A stretch of 64,000 bases of DNA, taken from the NCBI RefSeq assembly GCF_001625195.1, contig NC_054390.1:6297222-6361221 (forward strand), given 5' to 3'. The notes under the pieces were generated by a model, which saw only the letters and a program-made list of their open reading frames with translations, ran no database searches and was not told the DNA's origin. Below are positions 10,608 to 21,581 of the stretch, in pieces; within the stretch, counting starts at the first letter, position 1, and every line of letters starts with the position of its first letter. Source of the DNA: Drechmeria coniospora. Taxonomy: Eukaryota > Ascomycota > Sordariomycetes > Hypocreales > Ophiocordycipitaceae. The position numbers were made by a program, and so were the translations under genes.

Positions 10608-11873
10608 ATGGAGCAGCCTGCCGACGGTCAGATCGCGTCCATCGCCGTGCCCGGCGTCAAGGCCGAGGGCCAGCTTCTCTATACGATGCGTAAGGAGGTG
10701 GCCGAGCTGCTGGACAGGCATCAGACCTCCTTTCCCGGTGCCCAGCCTGTCAGTTTCGCACGCCAGCATCTCGACGAGCTCACCAAGCAAGAGTACGATC
10801 CCCCCGTTTTGCCCCCCCCCCCCCCCCCCCCCCCCTCCCCCGGCCGGCCGGCCGCTAACGGTGGTGGCAGCTATTACGTGTGCGAAAAGTCGGATGGCAT
10901 CCGGTATCTGCTGTACTCGACGGACGACGAGGCCGGCAACGAGGCTCACTACCTCATCGACCGGAAGAACGACTACTGGTTCCTCAACAACAGGAACCTG
11001 CACTTCCCGCGGGTGAACGACCCGAGCGCCTTTCACACCGCCACCCTCGTCGATGGCGAGCTTGTTTGGGACAGCCTGCCGAACGGCAAGAAGGAGCCCC
11101 GATTCCTCGTCTTCGACTGCCTCGTCATGGATGGCAACAAGCTCATGGACCGCACCCTCGACAAGCGTCTGGCCTACTTCAAGGAGCGCCTCTACACGCC
11201 GTACGAGAAGCTCTTCAAGGAGTACCCCGACGAGCTCAAGTTCCAACCCTTCTTCGTCGAGATGAAACCCTTCCAGCTCGGCTACGGCATCGAGATGATG
11301 TTCAAGCAGGTTCTGCCGGGCCTCAAGCACGGCAACGACGGCCTCATCTTCACCTGCCGCAACACGCCCTACAAGCACGGCACGGACCCTCACATTCTGA
11401 AGTGGAAGCCGCCCGAGGAGAACACCATCGACTTTCGTCTCAAGCTCAACTTCCCCACCGTCGAGCCGACGAGTGAGGAGAAGGCCGAGGGCATCACGGA
11501 ACCCTTTGTCGACTACGACAGCTTGCCCCACTCGGAGCTCCTGATTTACAAGGGCGACAGCGGGCCGGAACGCTACGAGGTCTTCAGCGACCTCTACCTC
11601 GCCGAGGACGAGTGGGAGGTTCTCAAGAGCCTCGGCGACCCCCTCAACGACCGCATCATCGAGTGCAACCTCGACGAACAGGGCCGCTGGCGTATGATTC
11701 GCTTCCGGGACGACAAGAGCGAGGCGAACCACCGGAGCACCGTCTCGAGCGTTCTCGAAAGCATCAACGACCGCGTCTCCGAAAAGGATCTCTACCGCGC
11801 CGCCCTACACATCAGGGACTCGTGGAAGTCACGCCAGGCCCGCGCCGAACAAGAATCGAGGCGAGGACGGTAG
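10608..11873 (+). CDS. CEG1: mRNA guanylyltransferase (mRNA capping enzyme alpha subunit)
   Basis: Two exons, 10608-10792 and 10871-11873, give 395 residues, typical of fungal CEG1. The enzyme transfers GMP from GTP through a covalent lysyl-GMP intermediate to the 5' diphosphate end of nascent RNA polymerase II transcripts. All nucleotidyltransferase motifs are visible: KSDGIR with the nucleophile Lys68 (motif I), VDGELVWD (III), FLVFDCLVMDG (IIIa), DGLIFTCRN (IV), LKWKPPEENTIDF (V), and in the C-terminal OB-fold GRWRMIRFRDDK (VI). The intron (10793-10870, 78 nt) has donor GTACGA, branch GCTAAC and acceptor GCAG. It is a stop-free multiple of three and contains a run of 24 C. Its removal gives QDYYVCEKSDG, matching the family; retention would insert 26 residues just before the active-site lysine. 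The start is the ATG at 10608; upstream in-frame sequence is GTAC-repeat DNA. Confidence 0.95.
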   Translation: MEQPADGQIASIAVPGVKAEGQLLYTMRKEVAELLDRHQTSFPGAQPVSFARQHLDELTKQEYDPPVLPPPPPPPPSPGRPAANGGGSYYVCEKSDGIRYLLYSTDDEAGNEAHYLIDRKNDYWFLNNRNLHFPRVNDPSAFHTATLVDGELVWDSLPNGKKEPRFLVFDCLVMDGNKLMDRTLDKRLAYFKERLYTPYEKLFKEYPDELKFQPFFVEMKPFQLGYGIEMMFKQVLPGLKHGNDGLIFTCRNTPYKHGTDPHILKWKPPEENTIDFRLKLNFPTVEPTSEEKAEGITEPFVDYDSLPHSELLIYKGDSGPERYEVFSDLYLAEDEWEVLKSLGDPLNDRIIECNLDEQGRWRMIRFRDDKSEANHRSTVSSVLESINDRVSEKDLYRAALHIRDSWKSRQARAEQESRRGR

Positions 11874-12075
11874 TCTCCTATACGACCGTGGCCTCCGTCA
11901 CCGTCGTTTTCCCACATTCACACCCTCGTCCCGCCGCCGTCTTTGCAGCATGGTCAGGCGGTGACGAGCAACATGAAGCATCCGTTGGGCTGGGATGGAA
12001 GAAACCGTCAGCGCGTGCGGCCGCCATGCAAGCAGCCTCGGCCGAAGCCCGGTTCCGGATCCCATTCGTTTTTTC

Positions 12076-12095
12076 GGGGGGGGGGGGGGGGGGGG
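12076..12095. repeat. Homopolymer of 20 G
   Basis: A pure G20 run about 200 bases downstream of the CEG1 stop. Unlike the other long C/G runs here it is not inside a recognised intron. Confidence 0.9.
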
Positions 12096-12321
12096 TTCTA
12101 TCTCCTGCATGCACCGACTGAGTCCTCGACGCGAAGCCACGCGTACCGACCCTTTACTCGTCGAGTTATTCAAGGTCGAGCGAGGAAGACTGGCTGGGAG
12201 GAAGCGTTACTACCTGCTATGCTCCTAATCATCTCGACGTGGGAATTGTTTGCGCCCCCACGTCACGAGCCTTTGCATTCAATAAGAGATGACGCTTCAA
12301 AACAATGGCAACTATCGTCGC

Positions 12322-12412
12322 GGCATACGGCATACGACATGTAGCATACGGCATACACCACACAGCATACAGCATACGGTATACGGTATTTGGAATACGG
12401 TATTCGAATACC
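12322..12412. repeat. Degenerate GCATAC/GGTATAC microsatellite
   Basis: About ninety bases of 5-8 bp units variable around GCATACG, GCATACA and GGTATAC, ending in the palindrome GGTATTCGAATACC. Confidence 0.85.
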
Positions 12413-13094
12413 TACCGGCACGCAGCAGCCACGGAGATCTCACCCCTAATTGGCAATCCACAAAGACCCTTATAGCTCATTATGGATTTGCCTTCACAGC
12501 AAGCCCGGCTTGTGCCTCTGATTTTGCTTTCCATTGCCCACATGCCCTGGCGTCCTAGATACACAGCAGTAGTGAATCTACTGGTTATAGCAAGGCGCAC
12601 GACATGTATACTGTACGGTATGCTCGAGCTACCATCAACGTAGCATTAATTTCGGCCAAATGCGTGCAGGAAATACTCTCTTGTTATGGAAACCATCATT
12701 TGGATGCCATCGGCCACCTTTGCAAAGGCTTCGGGTATCGACAGGAATTCTCGCATGATTGTGCAACGGCTAGGGACGTAAAATTATTACTGATTACCCA
12801 TCGGACACGCCTACTACTCCTCGTCAAACCTCTCATTTCAGTCAATCGATAATACATGCGTATTTTGGCGTAGGTCGGCATTCCCAACGACCGTCGTTTC
12901 CGCACACGGTAACTAGGGCCCTCGCCACGATGCGATCATTGCGTTGGGTGAGCTGACCGGCCACGTCCCATTCCGTCTCCGGCTCCAAGGGCGAAATCCA
13001 GACGACCTAAAACGAAGGCACGGTCATCGACGAGTACTATTATGCTCTCAATACCCAGCCCGCATCCCCCGGGACGAATGGCAGCTTGCCACAG

Positions 13095-14773
13095 CTAGAG
13101 GGCAAGCACGATGAGGGCACCCAGCATGATGAGACATCCCAGACTGCCAGAGCCGTTGCTGCTACCCCAGCCGCGAGGTGCCGTCCTTTTACCACCATCC
13201 GATACGACGACGGCGGAAGGCGTGGCGTCGACCGTGCCGTTGGTGCCACGAGCGGGCACGCGCACCGTGGTGAAGGAAACAGCAGGAGGGCCTCCTTTGA
13301 CAGTGGTGGTGAAGGTCTGGGTGACGACGACGTCGGGCTCGGACGGCATGGGGGTGAGAGCCTCGCCCAGCGCGGAGGAGTAGGCGTTCGCGCTTGTGCT
13401 GGTGCTGGTGCTGCTCGCCGGGAGGTTGAAAGGATCCGTGATCGTGATGGTAATTTCTCCCGTGCTCTGCTCAGCCGTGACCGTAACACTCTTGTACTCG
13501 GTGACCGTCCTCTGGGTCGTGTCGGTTTCCGTCACCGTCGTCAAGGGTTGCGGTGAAAACGTGCCCCAGAGATTTGTGATGGTGATTGTGGTGAACTGGC
13601 TTGGGGAGATGCTGGCCTCGATGTGCGTTACCGTCGACGGCTTTCCCGACACTGTAGCGTCGGGCGGTCCGGCCGTGAAGGAGACGTCGGTCAGCACGTC
13701 GGTTTGCGTATCTGGGAGGGCCGAGATGGTCACATCAGGAGGGCCGTTGGTGAAGGAGACATGAGTGAGAACGGCCGTGCGAGTGGACGGGAGCTCGGAG
13801 AGCGTCACGTCAGGAAGGCCGTCGGTGAAGGAAACGTCCGTGTCATATTGGGTAGCCGTCAGCCGACCAGCAGTGATTGTCACGATCGGGACAGGAGAGA
13901 CGGTGACATAGACAGAGAGGGTCTTGGTCGTCGGGTCAGCAGTGCAGCCATCTTCCTCGGACTCAGGCGGCACATAGGTAATCGCCGTCGTCTGAGTAGC
14001 ACGAGTCGTAAACTCATCCGTTGTGCGAATGCTATATATGGTCGACACGGCAGTTTGAGTCCTGGACAAGTCAGTTACAAGCTGCGCAACATCCCATCAG
14101 CGTGCGAATTTCCCAGGGCAACATACGAAATAGGAATGCTGACGCCAAAGGGTATAGTCTCGAGTTCGGACGCCGTCTGGGACGTTTCCATGACAGAAGC
14201 CTCGACGCTACCGGTTTCGGTGCTTCGACCCGTTCCTCTCTTGGCAGTCAACGTATAACCCGTCGTACCAACGGCACCGACAGTGCCGTTGATGCGGAAA
14301 GGGATTCCGGTGCCAGTGCCGGTGCCGGTGCCGGTGCCGAGACCAGAGGATCCAGCAATCTGGGCCATGACAACGTTGCCAGCGAGATTATAGGGGATTC
14401 CATCTTCGCCGCATTCCCCACGACGAGCCAGCTCATGGGCGGCCTCTGACACCATCTGCTCCGCATGGATGAGCTCTGCCTCGGGGGGAGATGCACCATC
14501 TGAATTGTCACCGTTAGCCAAGTATGGCAAAGGCACCATGGCAAGCATACGACAGTGGGAGGCGAGAAGACCAATTCCGAAGACGAGGGCAATGAGGCCA
14601 AACATGATGGCTCCTCTGGTGAGTATCTTTTTGCCAAGAGAAGTGCGGTCCTTGTTGACACGAGAGGCGTGAAGGAGCTTGCCCTCGTCGAAATATTCGT
14701 AGTCTCTCATGATGCACGCTTTGCAGAGATCAGCATCATCATGTTCGACGGTTCGGGCACCGCGTGTGGACAT
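13095..14773 (-). CDS. Unrecognised membrane/cell-surface protein with Thr-rich tandem repeats
   Basis: Two exons, 14773-14127 and 14061-13095, give 537 residues. The 65-nt intron has GTATGT and CTGAC. I do not recognise the family. Residues 1-50 are charged and hold a CKAC motif; residues about 55-71 form one hydrophobic helix (AIMFGLIALVFGIGLL) preceded by basic residues, which suggests a signal anchor with the rest outside the cytoplasm. A Gly-Thr stutter, (GT)5, lies near residue 150. From 292 there are three tandem copies of a 25-residue unit (VSFTxGxPDxT then SxxP, ending VLT), followed by Ser/Thr/Val-rich sequence like that of fungal cell-wall proteins. The C-terminus (SSNGSGSLG then CLIMLGALIVLAL) looks like a GPI-attachment signal. 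A cell-surface role is inference. The frame joins cleanly across the intron, so one gene is more likely than two. Confidence 0.75.
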
Positions 14774-17224
14774 ACTCGAGGTACTGGCCAGGCAGGGGTG
14801 TGATCAAGGTGCGAGCTGGTCGGAATAGAGAGATATCTGCGACTTGTTGTCAGCACGAAGCTGAACGCGTTTTACCCGTTGCGCGTGTGATTTTGGCTGT
14901 GACCGTGATTCTTGGTGTACCAGTTGGCGATGTTTGCCCGCGTCGTGTGAGCGTTGCACCACCTTGACCAAAAACCACTCGCCCCGAGAGGTGATGAATG
15001 GGGCTCGAGGTTGCGTACCACCTGAGTGTAGATAGAAGAGCAGCGATTTCCTTGGGCTTTCGAGAGCTTGACAAAGGAGCGGTGCGGTTCGTGGAACGGG
15101 GAGCTGCAATTATGCAAAACGAATGTGGAGGATGACTGCGCAGAGGAGAAAGGGTAGGAAGTTGAGAAGATGAGAAGAGATCCAAGTGAAGAGGGAGAGG
15201 AGAGATGGGGGGGAGCGAGCGAGCACGGGCACGAGGTGTTTGTATATTAGGCGAGAAGAATGAAGAAATTTCCCGTGAGCAGTGAATCACGTTGAACAGC
15301 TGTGTGGTTGCCGGGGCGAGCAGGCACCGGATGACAGAGTCACGGCAGACACAGCTGCAGGTAGCTTCCCCAGGGATATGTCGTATCCTTCCGGATACTG
15401 ATGTTGGGACGGAGAGAAAGATCAGTAGGCTGGGCGAAGGAGGCGGTGGTTGATGTGTATTTTCTCCTGAGAATGGCATGAACGTTTTCACACCTTTCCA
15501 GTACATAAAAAGAGAGAAGACCCCCGTTCTGAGAAAGTATGTCAGGGTGTCGATGAGGGTCCCTGATCATTATCGAACGGGTGAGGTGACAGTGACGGGA
15601 CGAGTGTTGGACACGGCAAACGACAAGGAGCGTACCCCCTTGCACGCCGACGAATACACTTACAGATTCTTGCTTGAAAACTCCTCGGCTTTCGGAGCCA
15701 TAGGCGATGGCATAAAGATGCCGAGGGTGAGACGACGGTCAGATAGGAGGGGGAATCAGAGATGCGTCTTGCTGCAGTTCCATCGTCGTTGAACAAGCAC
15801 AACCCGTGGCACAGCCGCGAGCATGGTGTGGGTATCATGATGAGCAGGACCATGAGTATAACCACAACCTCACCGAAAGCAAGATCGAAGCGGACAGCCC
15901 GTGACATTGAGACGAGTCGCTCCGGTTGTCCAAGGGGGTTTTGATGAAGCAAAGGTCTCGGGTGCACACCGATGGACACAGCCGCCAGTTTTTCAACCAC
16001 AGTTACGCGGCAGGTATAGATTGTGTCTTCAGTTCGTGTCGCCTCGAGGAGGGATAAGATCAATGGCCATCAAGTCGATGCGGAGCACCTCTGTGGCATA
16101 TTTCTCAGCTCCTGCAGTGCCAGATTGATGTATATTATTTGGGGCTGTGCTTGAAACTTTCGAGGTTTGGCTTTGACGACCGATGTATCCGTGGAGAATC
16201 GTCATATATGAAGGATGTCAGGACGTGGTTTGCGTAACCCATCCATCACAGGAGACGCGTCGTCTTCCTCCCGCCATTCGCTCTCTTGGCGTCTTTCAAC
16301 TCGCGCCGACAGGTTATGTTCATGGCCGGGTTCTTGTTGTCAAAGTCGAAAGCACTCGTTTCCTTGCCTAGAAATCCAGATAGAAACCGATTCGAGCATG
16401 AGTCAACGTCTGATGCAAGGTCATGTCGTGTACAGGCCCAACGTGACATTCTTGCTGACAATCAGTGCAGGCTCTGTACGCTCTGTATTATTTGTGCAAA
16501 TTGGAGGGCACGGCTGCTGCCTGACATCCTCCTTGAGGAGACGTTGAATCAACCGCAGATAAATCTATGACATGGGAGTGTCTTGCGCATGTGTGTATAT
16601 AATGACTAGGCAAAATGGAAGTGGAAAAATGGAAGTTCTACGAGAATTACGGAGGACCAAAGTTTGGAAAGCGCTATTTACCTGTAACAGGCTCCTTCTT
16701 GTAGCTCCTTCTGCCTGCCTCAACGCTTCAACAGCGGCCTGTCTCGCCATTAGGCTCGCTGTCCAGGCTACTTGGAGCCGACTGGTATCGCCGGTTGAAC
16801 AGTCTCTGGTAGTTTGTCAGTCGCCCTTGGCAGCCTCGCCGATGCGTTCGTTGATCACAAGGTCTCGTCATTTGCGACACCATGATTGGGCCTTCTTGGA
16901 AAAGATCGAGATCGAGCCGCCGGTCGAGTTGCGGTTCGGCATCTCGTCATGCAAACCACTCGGTCCCAATAGATGGGAACTGTTCGGACATGCTTCTTCC
17001 GATTGCCTTCATTCAACGTGGAGAACTTGGCATGACGCACGTGCGAGCGCGCTTCTCTTTTTTTTTTGTCTGCGTAATCTTCCAATGATGCCCAGTCCGA
17101 CCATCCATGCCGCCAGGGCGACTCTGCCAGACTACAGCCTCGCCGCCGCGCAAAGACAGTGGTGATCCGTCCCTTAGCTGACTCGAGGGCCACCATCAGG
17201 CTCAGGCATCTGGCTCGCGTACGC
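14774..17224. other. Spacer upstream of the membrane protein gene and downstream of SNX41
   Basis: 2.45 kb without a gene I can name. The part next to 14774 is probably promoter and leader. Minus-strand segments between about 16942 and 16430 show splice-like joins and could be a small unannotated gene (see findings). Several other short frames (for example 15542-16063, minus) resemble nothing known. Confidence 0.5.
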
Positions 17225-19362
17225 TCAGGTCTCGTCTATCTTGTCGACCTCTGCCCGTGCCTCCTCCCATTGTAGCTTGCTCTTCTTGGCCCATTCGATC
17301 TGGCTCTTCGCGTACGCAAGCTGTTTGTGCATCGTCAGTGTCGCCCTTGGTCTGGTCGTCGTCTTGGGGTGAAAAGACTCATGCAAACGTACCATGTACC
17401 GTCTCAGGTCATCTTCCTTGTCCTTTTGGAACCTCTTCATGTCCTCGAGGACGCTGGCGCTCGCCTCCTTCACATCCCGCTCAGAAACCACCTGGGCTTG
17501 TTCCAGCTGGCCAATTGACTCCCTCGTCTTGCCAATCGTGTCTCTCCGTGTTCGCTCGGGGTCGACATCGACGACCCCCTGCACGGCATGGCGGATCGGA
17601 CCAAAGATTTTATTCGTAATCGAATTTCCGCTCGGCATCTTCCGGTGCGAGACACGCTCGCTCCTCTCGGGCAAGCCCTGACTCGCCGACGGAGGCGGCG
17701 AAGGGAAATCGCCGTGCGTCGGGGGAAAGTCGGAGTCGATCGACTCCGTGTCCTCTTGGCCTCCCTCGCGCCGGTGCTGCGTCGGCGGCTCCTTAAGACT
17801 CGTCGACCGCTTCGGCGGCGGGGAGACCTGCTGGCTGCTGGAGAGGTACTGCTCGATCCGTTTCGCCTCGGCTTCGCTGCGCTCCAGCTGGTCGAGGAGG
17901 GCTCGCTTCTTGCTGAGCTCGTGCGACGTCAGCTCCTGCTGCACGCGCTTGAGGACCCTGTACCGCAGCACGCTCCTGACGACACCGGCGAACTGGGCAT
18001 TCTCTCGCATCGGTTCGGCGAAGCTGGCGCCCAGGGAGCCCGACAGCTCCTCGGTCGCAATGTAGGACAGGTCGGCTGCTTGGCCGATCCTCTCGATGGC
18101 CGGGCCGAGCGATGGCGCCTGCTCCGACAGGGCAAAGGCATTGTATCGAGAGCCCAGTTCGCACAGATCGGCGGCCAACGCCGACAGGTGGCTGAGCGTT
18201 CGACGGTTGACCTTTTCCATGGGGCCCGTCAGAAGCTGTTCCAGTTCCTTGATCGAGGCCTCGTAGGCGACAAAGTACGGGTCAAGATCCACCTCGCTCT
18301 GCTCTCCCGTCGGAGGCGGGGCGCGGCCGATGAAGTGGCTGCTCGGCTGGGCGGCCGGGTGGTGGCCGTCGACGGCCGTCGTCTTGAGCTTCGCCGAGCT
18401 TGCAGGCACGGGAAGAAAGCTGTGGGCCACCGTCGGATTGGCAGTGTCCTCGGGGGGCGCCTTGAGCACCGACTTGGGGATGGATGCCACGGGATGCGAA
18501 TGCAACACCTCGCTCTATCACAGGGTCAGCCCTACCCATCCGGACATGATGACGACCAAGGCATGAGGACATACCCAGCTCGCGTTGGGGTCGAGAAACC
18601 TCCACCACACGCCGTCGTTCCTCACCGTCTCCATCCGTCGGCATCGGTTCAAGAAGACGGCCAGCATGCGCTTTCGCAAGTCGATGATCTGCTGGTCTTG
18701 CTTGGCACTCGTCGGTTTGGCTGCGTAGTCCGCCATCGTGTGCTTCTCCGGGATCGGGGGGATGATGAGGGTAGGATGCAGGCGTGTGAGAGCCTCTCTG
18801 AGCGATGCAAACTCCGAGTACCGGCGTCGCACTTCGAGATCCTGCAGCCACCCGCCGTCAGCCGAGGGTCGTGCTCTCCCGGGAACCGGGTGGGGGAAAA
18901 TAGCTCACGCCAGTTCGAATGGTGTAAACGATGTACCGTCCGCCGCTCTCGAGACTCTTGCCAGCATCGGTGATCATGATGGGTATGTCCGGGTGCTCGT
19001 AGAGAATTTGCTCGATGCGGCTGTTGTACCGTCCCGGTTTCCTCCTCGACGCAGCGTCGTCGGCCTGAACTACCTCGCGATCAACACCGCCGGTCGGTGC
19101 GCCGCGGCCGAAGACGGGCTGATCATCTTCGCTGCCCGAAGTCGGGGTTTGGGAGGCATCATAAGGCCGGTCTGCCACCGGTCCGTCAGCGCCAACGAAG
19201 CGAGGGAGGCCAGGAGGGAAAAGGAGTGCGTGGTGCCTCCGGGCCGGAGCCGTACGTACAGTCGTGCGAGGTGGGCGAAATCGGGTTGGTCGACGGCGAC
19301 GTGACGGAATCGCGGCGATCGAAGCTGGTCCCGTATGGGTTGTTGTCCTCGTCATTCCACAT
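17225..19362 (-). CDS. SNX41: Sorting nexin SNX41 (PX-BAR protein of the Atg20/Snx41 family)
   Basis: Five exons, 19362-19260, 19171-18909, 18841-18575, 18514-17393 and 17320-17225, give 616 residues, the usual length for filamentous ascomycetes. The N-terminus MWNDEDNNPYGTSFDRRDS is characteristic of fungal SNX41. A PX domain spans about residues 90-215; RRRYSEF carries the phosphoinositide-binding arginine and IIPPIPEKH the proline loop. The C-terminal half is helical and BAR-like. The protein binds PI3P on endosomes and, with Snx4, drives recycling to the Golgi and selective autophagy. Intron donors are GTACGT, GTGAGC, GTATGT and GTACGT, and all have CTGAC-like branch sites. The last intron (17392-17321, 72 nt) is a stop-free multiple of three, so a gene caller could leave it in; removal joins RRYM to LAYAKSQIEW. 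Confidence 0.93.
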
Positions 19363-20600
19363 CGTGACCGATTCATGGACCGTTCCCGACGAGGAAAGAA
19401 GCAGGCTGGCGAGGAGGACGTATGATGCTGCACGTGGTGACGTCCGTGATGTCGCTCCCTGGTGGGAGTGGCGCAGCCGCCAGGTTCGATGCGAGGTTGG
19501 GGAAGATGGGTGATGGATGCCCTTTGGGGCTCTTGGCCCTTCTCCGACGATCGAGATGTGGGATGGCGAAAGGTGCAGATACGGTGGAGGAAAAAATAAA
19601 CGGACGGGCTGCTTGTGTTGATGTGTCGTCAACTCTTGTCTGCTGTAGCTCTGCTGGTTGGCCAATGTACTGGAGGCGGCGTCAAGATGTCTACCTGCGG
19701 CCTACTTTGCAGGAAGTACCTACTCTCCCGTGCAACGACTGCGGTACTTTTCAGGGTAGTACTGAGCAGGTACCGTTCATTCAATACATGTAGAGCTGAT
19801 ATGACGACGGTGCCGCGTGCACGGACCACATGGTCAGCTAGCAATTATTACTACTAAGTTCTCCATACGTACCTACGGTACAGTAGTGACTTAGGTGCTC
19901 ACTACTCCGTACTGCATGCACATCTGCGTACTAGGTAGGCACTGAAGTACTTGCTTCGAAGTACTAGGTAGGCACCCATCATCAATAATACTTCCTAGTA
20001 CGGACTACTCCAAAGCTTACATGCCACGCTTAGGAGCCGTACTATTCCTACTCCGTACATTTATTCCTTGATGACGCGGTTCCGAAATCACACAAAAATC
20101 CGCACATGATGGTTGGCATTCAGCGGGTCGCATCCATGATTTTCGCCATCAAGTCTTGGGGACCTGGATTGCGGCCGACATAGTCACATTCAAGCAACAG
20201 GGTTCCTGGCCGATAGCCGAAAGTGCTTCCTTTATATTTGTAACAGAATGGAAAGCACCCCGAACATGGACCCACGGCAGTCCCCAAGGCGTCCGCCCCA
20301 AATGGCAGAATGGCTGTTGGCAGAGACGAGAGCTATCGATCTGCCTCCGCCATGGCGGGCATGATCTATGCTCCCAGTTGAAAAGCAAGCAAACGATCGA
20401 AAGACCTTTGCATCAACGCCTTCTCTCAGTGCCTATCGACGGCATTGCCTGCCTCAGGCACCATCCTGGAGCCAACGGAGATGGAACCATTTTGAAGCGG
20501 CCTGCCTAGCCCAAGTGATGATTCTGACGGGATCCAATGACAACCATACGGCTGGGTGGCACTCAACGCGCCCTCGACATCTGACTCTGCCACGCCCATG
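19363..20600. other. Spacer between SNX41 and the 326-aa membrane protein gene
   Basis: Begins with the SNX41 leader. From about 19660 to 20060 it is GTAC-rich repeat DNA with several GTACTAGGTA and ACTCCGTAC words. The rest (20060-20600) has ordinary composition and shows no convincing frame. Confidence 0.6.
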
Positions 20601-21581
20601 TCAGTGTTGATCTGCTTCGTCGCTTAGTCCCACCTTTGTCAGTGGCGTCGTACCTGATTGTTGCAGGAGGTTGGAGGGATGGTCAGACATTTGGAAATCG
20701 TCACTGTGAACCGTTGCGACGTTCGTTTGCAGAGATTGGATATCGTCTCCATCTTCAGCATCGCCACGCAGATCTGCGGCCGGCAGTTGGAGAATTGGCT
20801 CTTCCGGACTCTCGCATTCTTCAACGCTGGGCGCCACATCCTCTCGCTTTGGAGAAGCCGAAGCTTCGAGAGCAGCTGACGGTCCGTCCTCGGTTGCCAC
20901 GAGCCCTGAATGACGAGGCGTCCCTGCGGCTGTCGAGCTGGCAATTGTCGAGGCTGTGCCCGGCGGCAGTCGTAACGCTTGGCTCATTCGTTGAATCCAG
21001 CTTGGCTGTCTCCGACACCGGGTGCTCTCTGAGCGAAGACTCGGAGAGGACGATCTGCCGCGGTTGGGTGGTTTCGAACCTCGGTGCCCCTTGTGACGAA
21101 GAGGTGAGGAAATCGGCAGGATCGCATGCGTGGTCGCTGGCAATCTCTCGGCATGGAATGGCGGCTCCCTGTTGAGCTCGGTGATGTGTGGTAGGGCTCT
21201 CGGACGATCCGCCGCATCCAAACCGACGACGGCTGGCGGGTACACCACCGCGGCTGGGTAGCCAAACCGCCACTGGGCAGCAGGAAGCGGTGCCATGGCG
21301 GTGTTTTCTCCCCCGTATCGACCCTGCCCAGGCCTTGTCATTCTCCCCCCCGCCCGCCGTCTTGACCGTCTTGATGTGCGATCTCGGCAAGCGACCCTGG
21401 CCCGACCCAAGTAGTATAAGCAGGCCAAAAACAGCAGCAAGCAGACGACGACTGTGCCGAAAATGATACCGAACCTCTCGGCCCAGGCGAGACAGTACCA
21501 CCCAAAGCAGTGTGCAAGCGCACGGCTCAGAAGTTCTCCCTTCAGAAGTTCTTCCTTCAGGGCCCTGGCCCCCATCATCAT
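20601..21581 (-). CDS. Unrecognised single-pass membrane protein
   Basis: One open frame of 326 residues, taking the first ATG at 21581 of a run of three Met codons; the frame extends to a GTG at 21593. No family is recognised. Residues about 30-58 are a strong transmembrane helix with an aromatic flank (CFGWYCLAW, then FGIIFGTVVVCLLLFLACLYYLG), followed by an Arg-rich stop-transfer segment. The remaining 260 residues are Pro/Ser-rich and acidic, with no domain visible, so a disordered cytosolic tail is likely. There is no signal peptide. The gene is on the same strand as SNX41. A small intron near 21380 (donor AGG|GTCGCT, acceptor GGGCAG) cannot be excluded and would shorten the basic region. 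Function is unknown. Confidence 0.6.
   Translation of the reverse strand: MMMGARALKEELLKGELLSRALAHCFGWYCLAWAERFGIIFGTVVVCLLLFLACLYYLGRARVACRDRTSRRSRRRAGGRMTRPGQGRYGGENTAMAPLPAAQWRFGYPAAVVYPPAVVGLDAADRPRALPHITELNREPPFHAERLPATTHAILPISSPLRHKGHRGSKPPNRGRSSSPSLRSESTRCRRQPSWIQRMSQALRLPPGTASTIASSTAAGTPRHSGLVATEDGPSAALEASASPKREDVAPSVEECESPEEPILQLPAADLRGDAEDGDDIQSLQTNVATVHSDDFQMSDHPSNLLQQSGTTPLTKVGLSDEADQH

Larger units (their letters stand above)
11874..13094. other. Spacer between convergent CEG1 and the 537-aa membrane protein gene
   Basis: Contains a 20-G run, a GCATAC-type microsatellite, and from about 12420 to 12900 an AT-richer stretch with no recognisable frame. No RNA gene was seen. Confidence 0.6.

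Noticed and set aside
15542..16063. 173-codon minus-strand frame with a hydrophobic stretch
   Set aside because: The hydrophobic run is short, the rest is unlike protein, and no neighbouring exon or family supports it.
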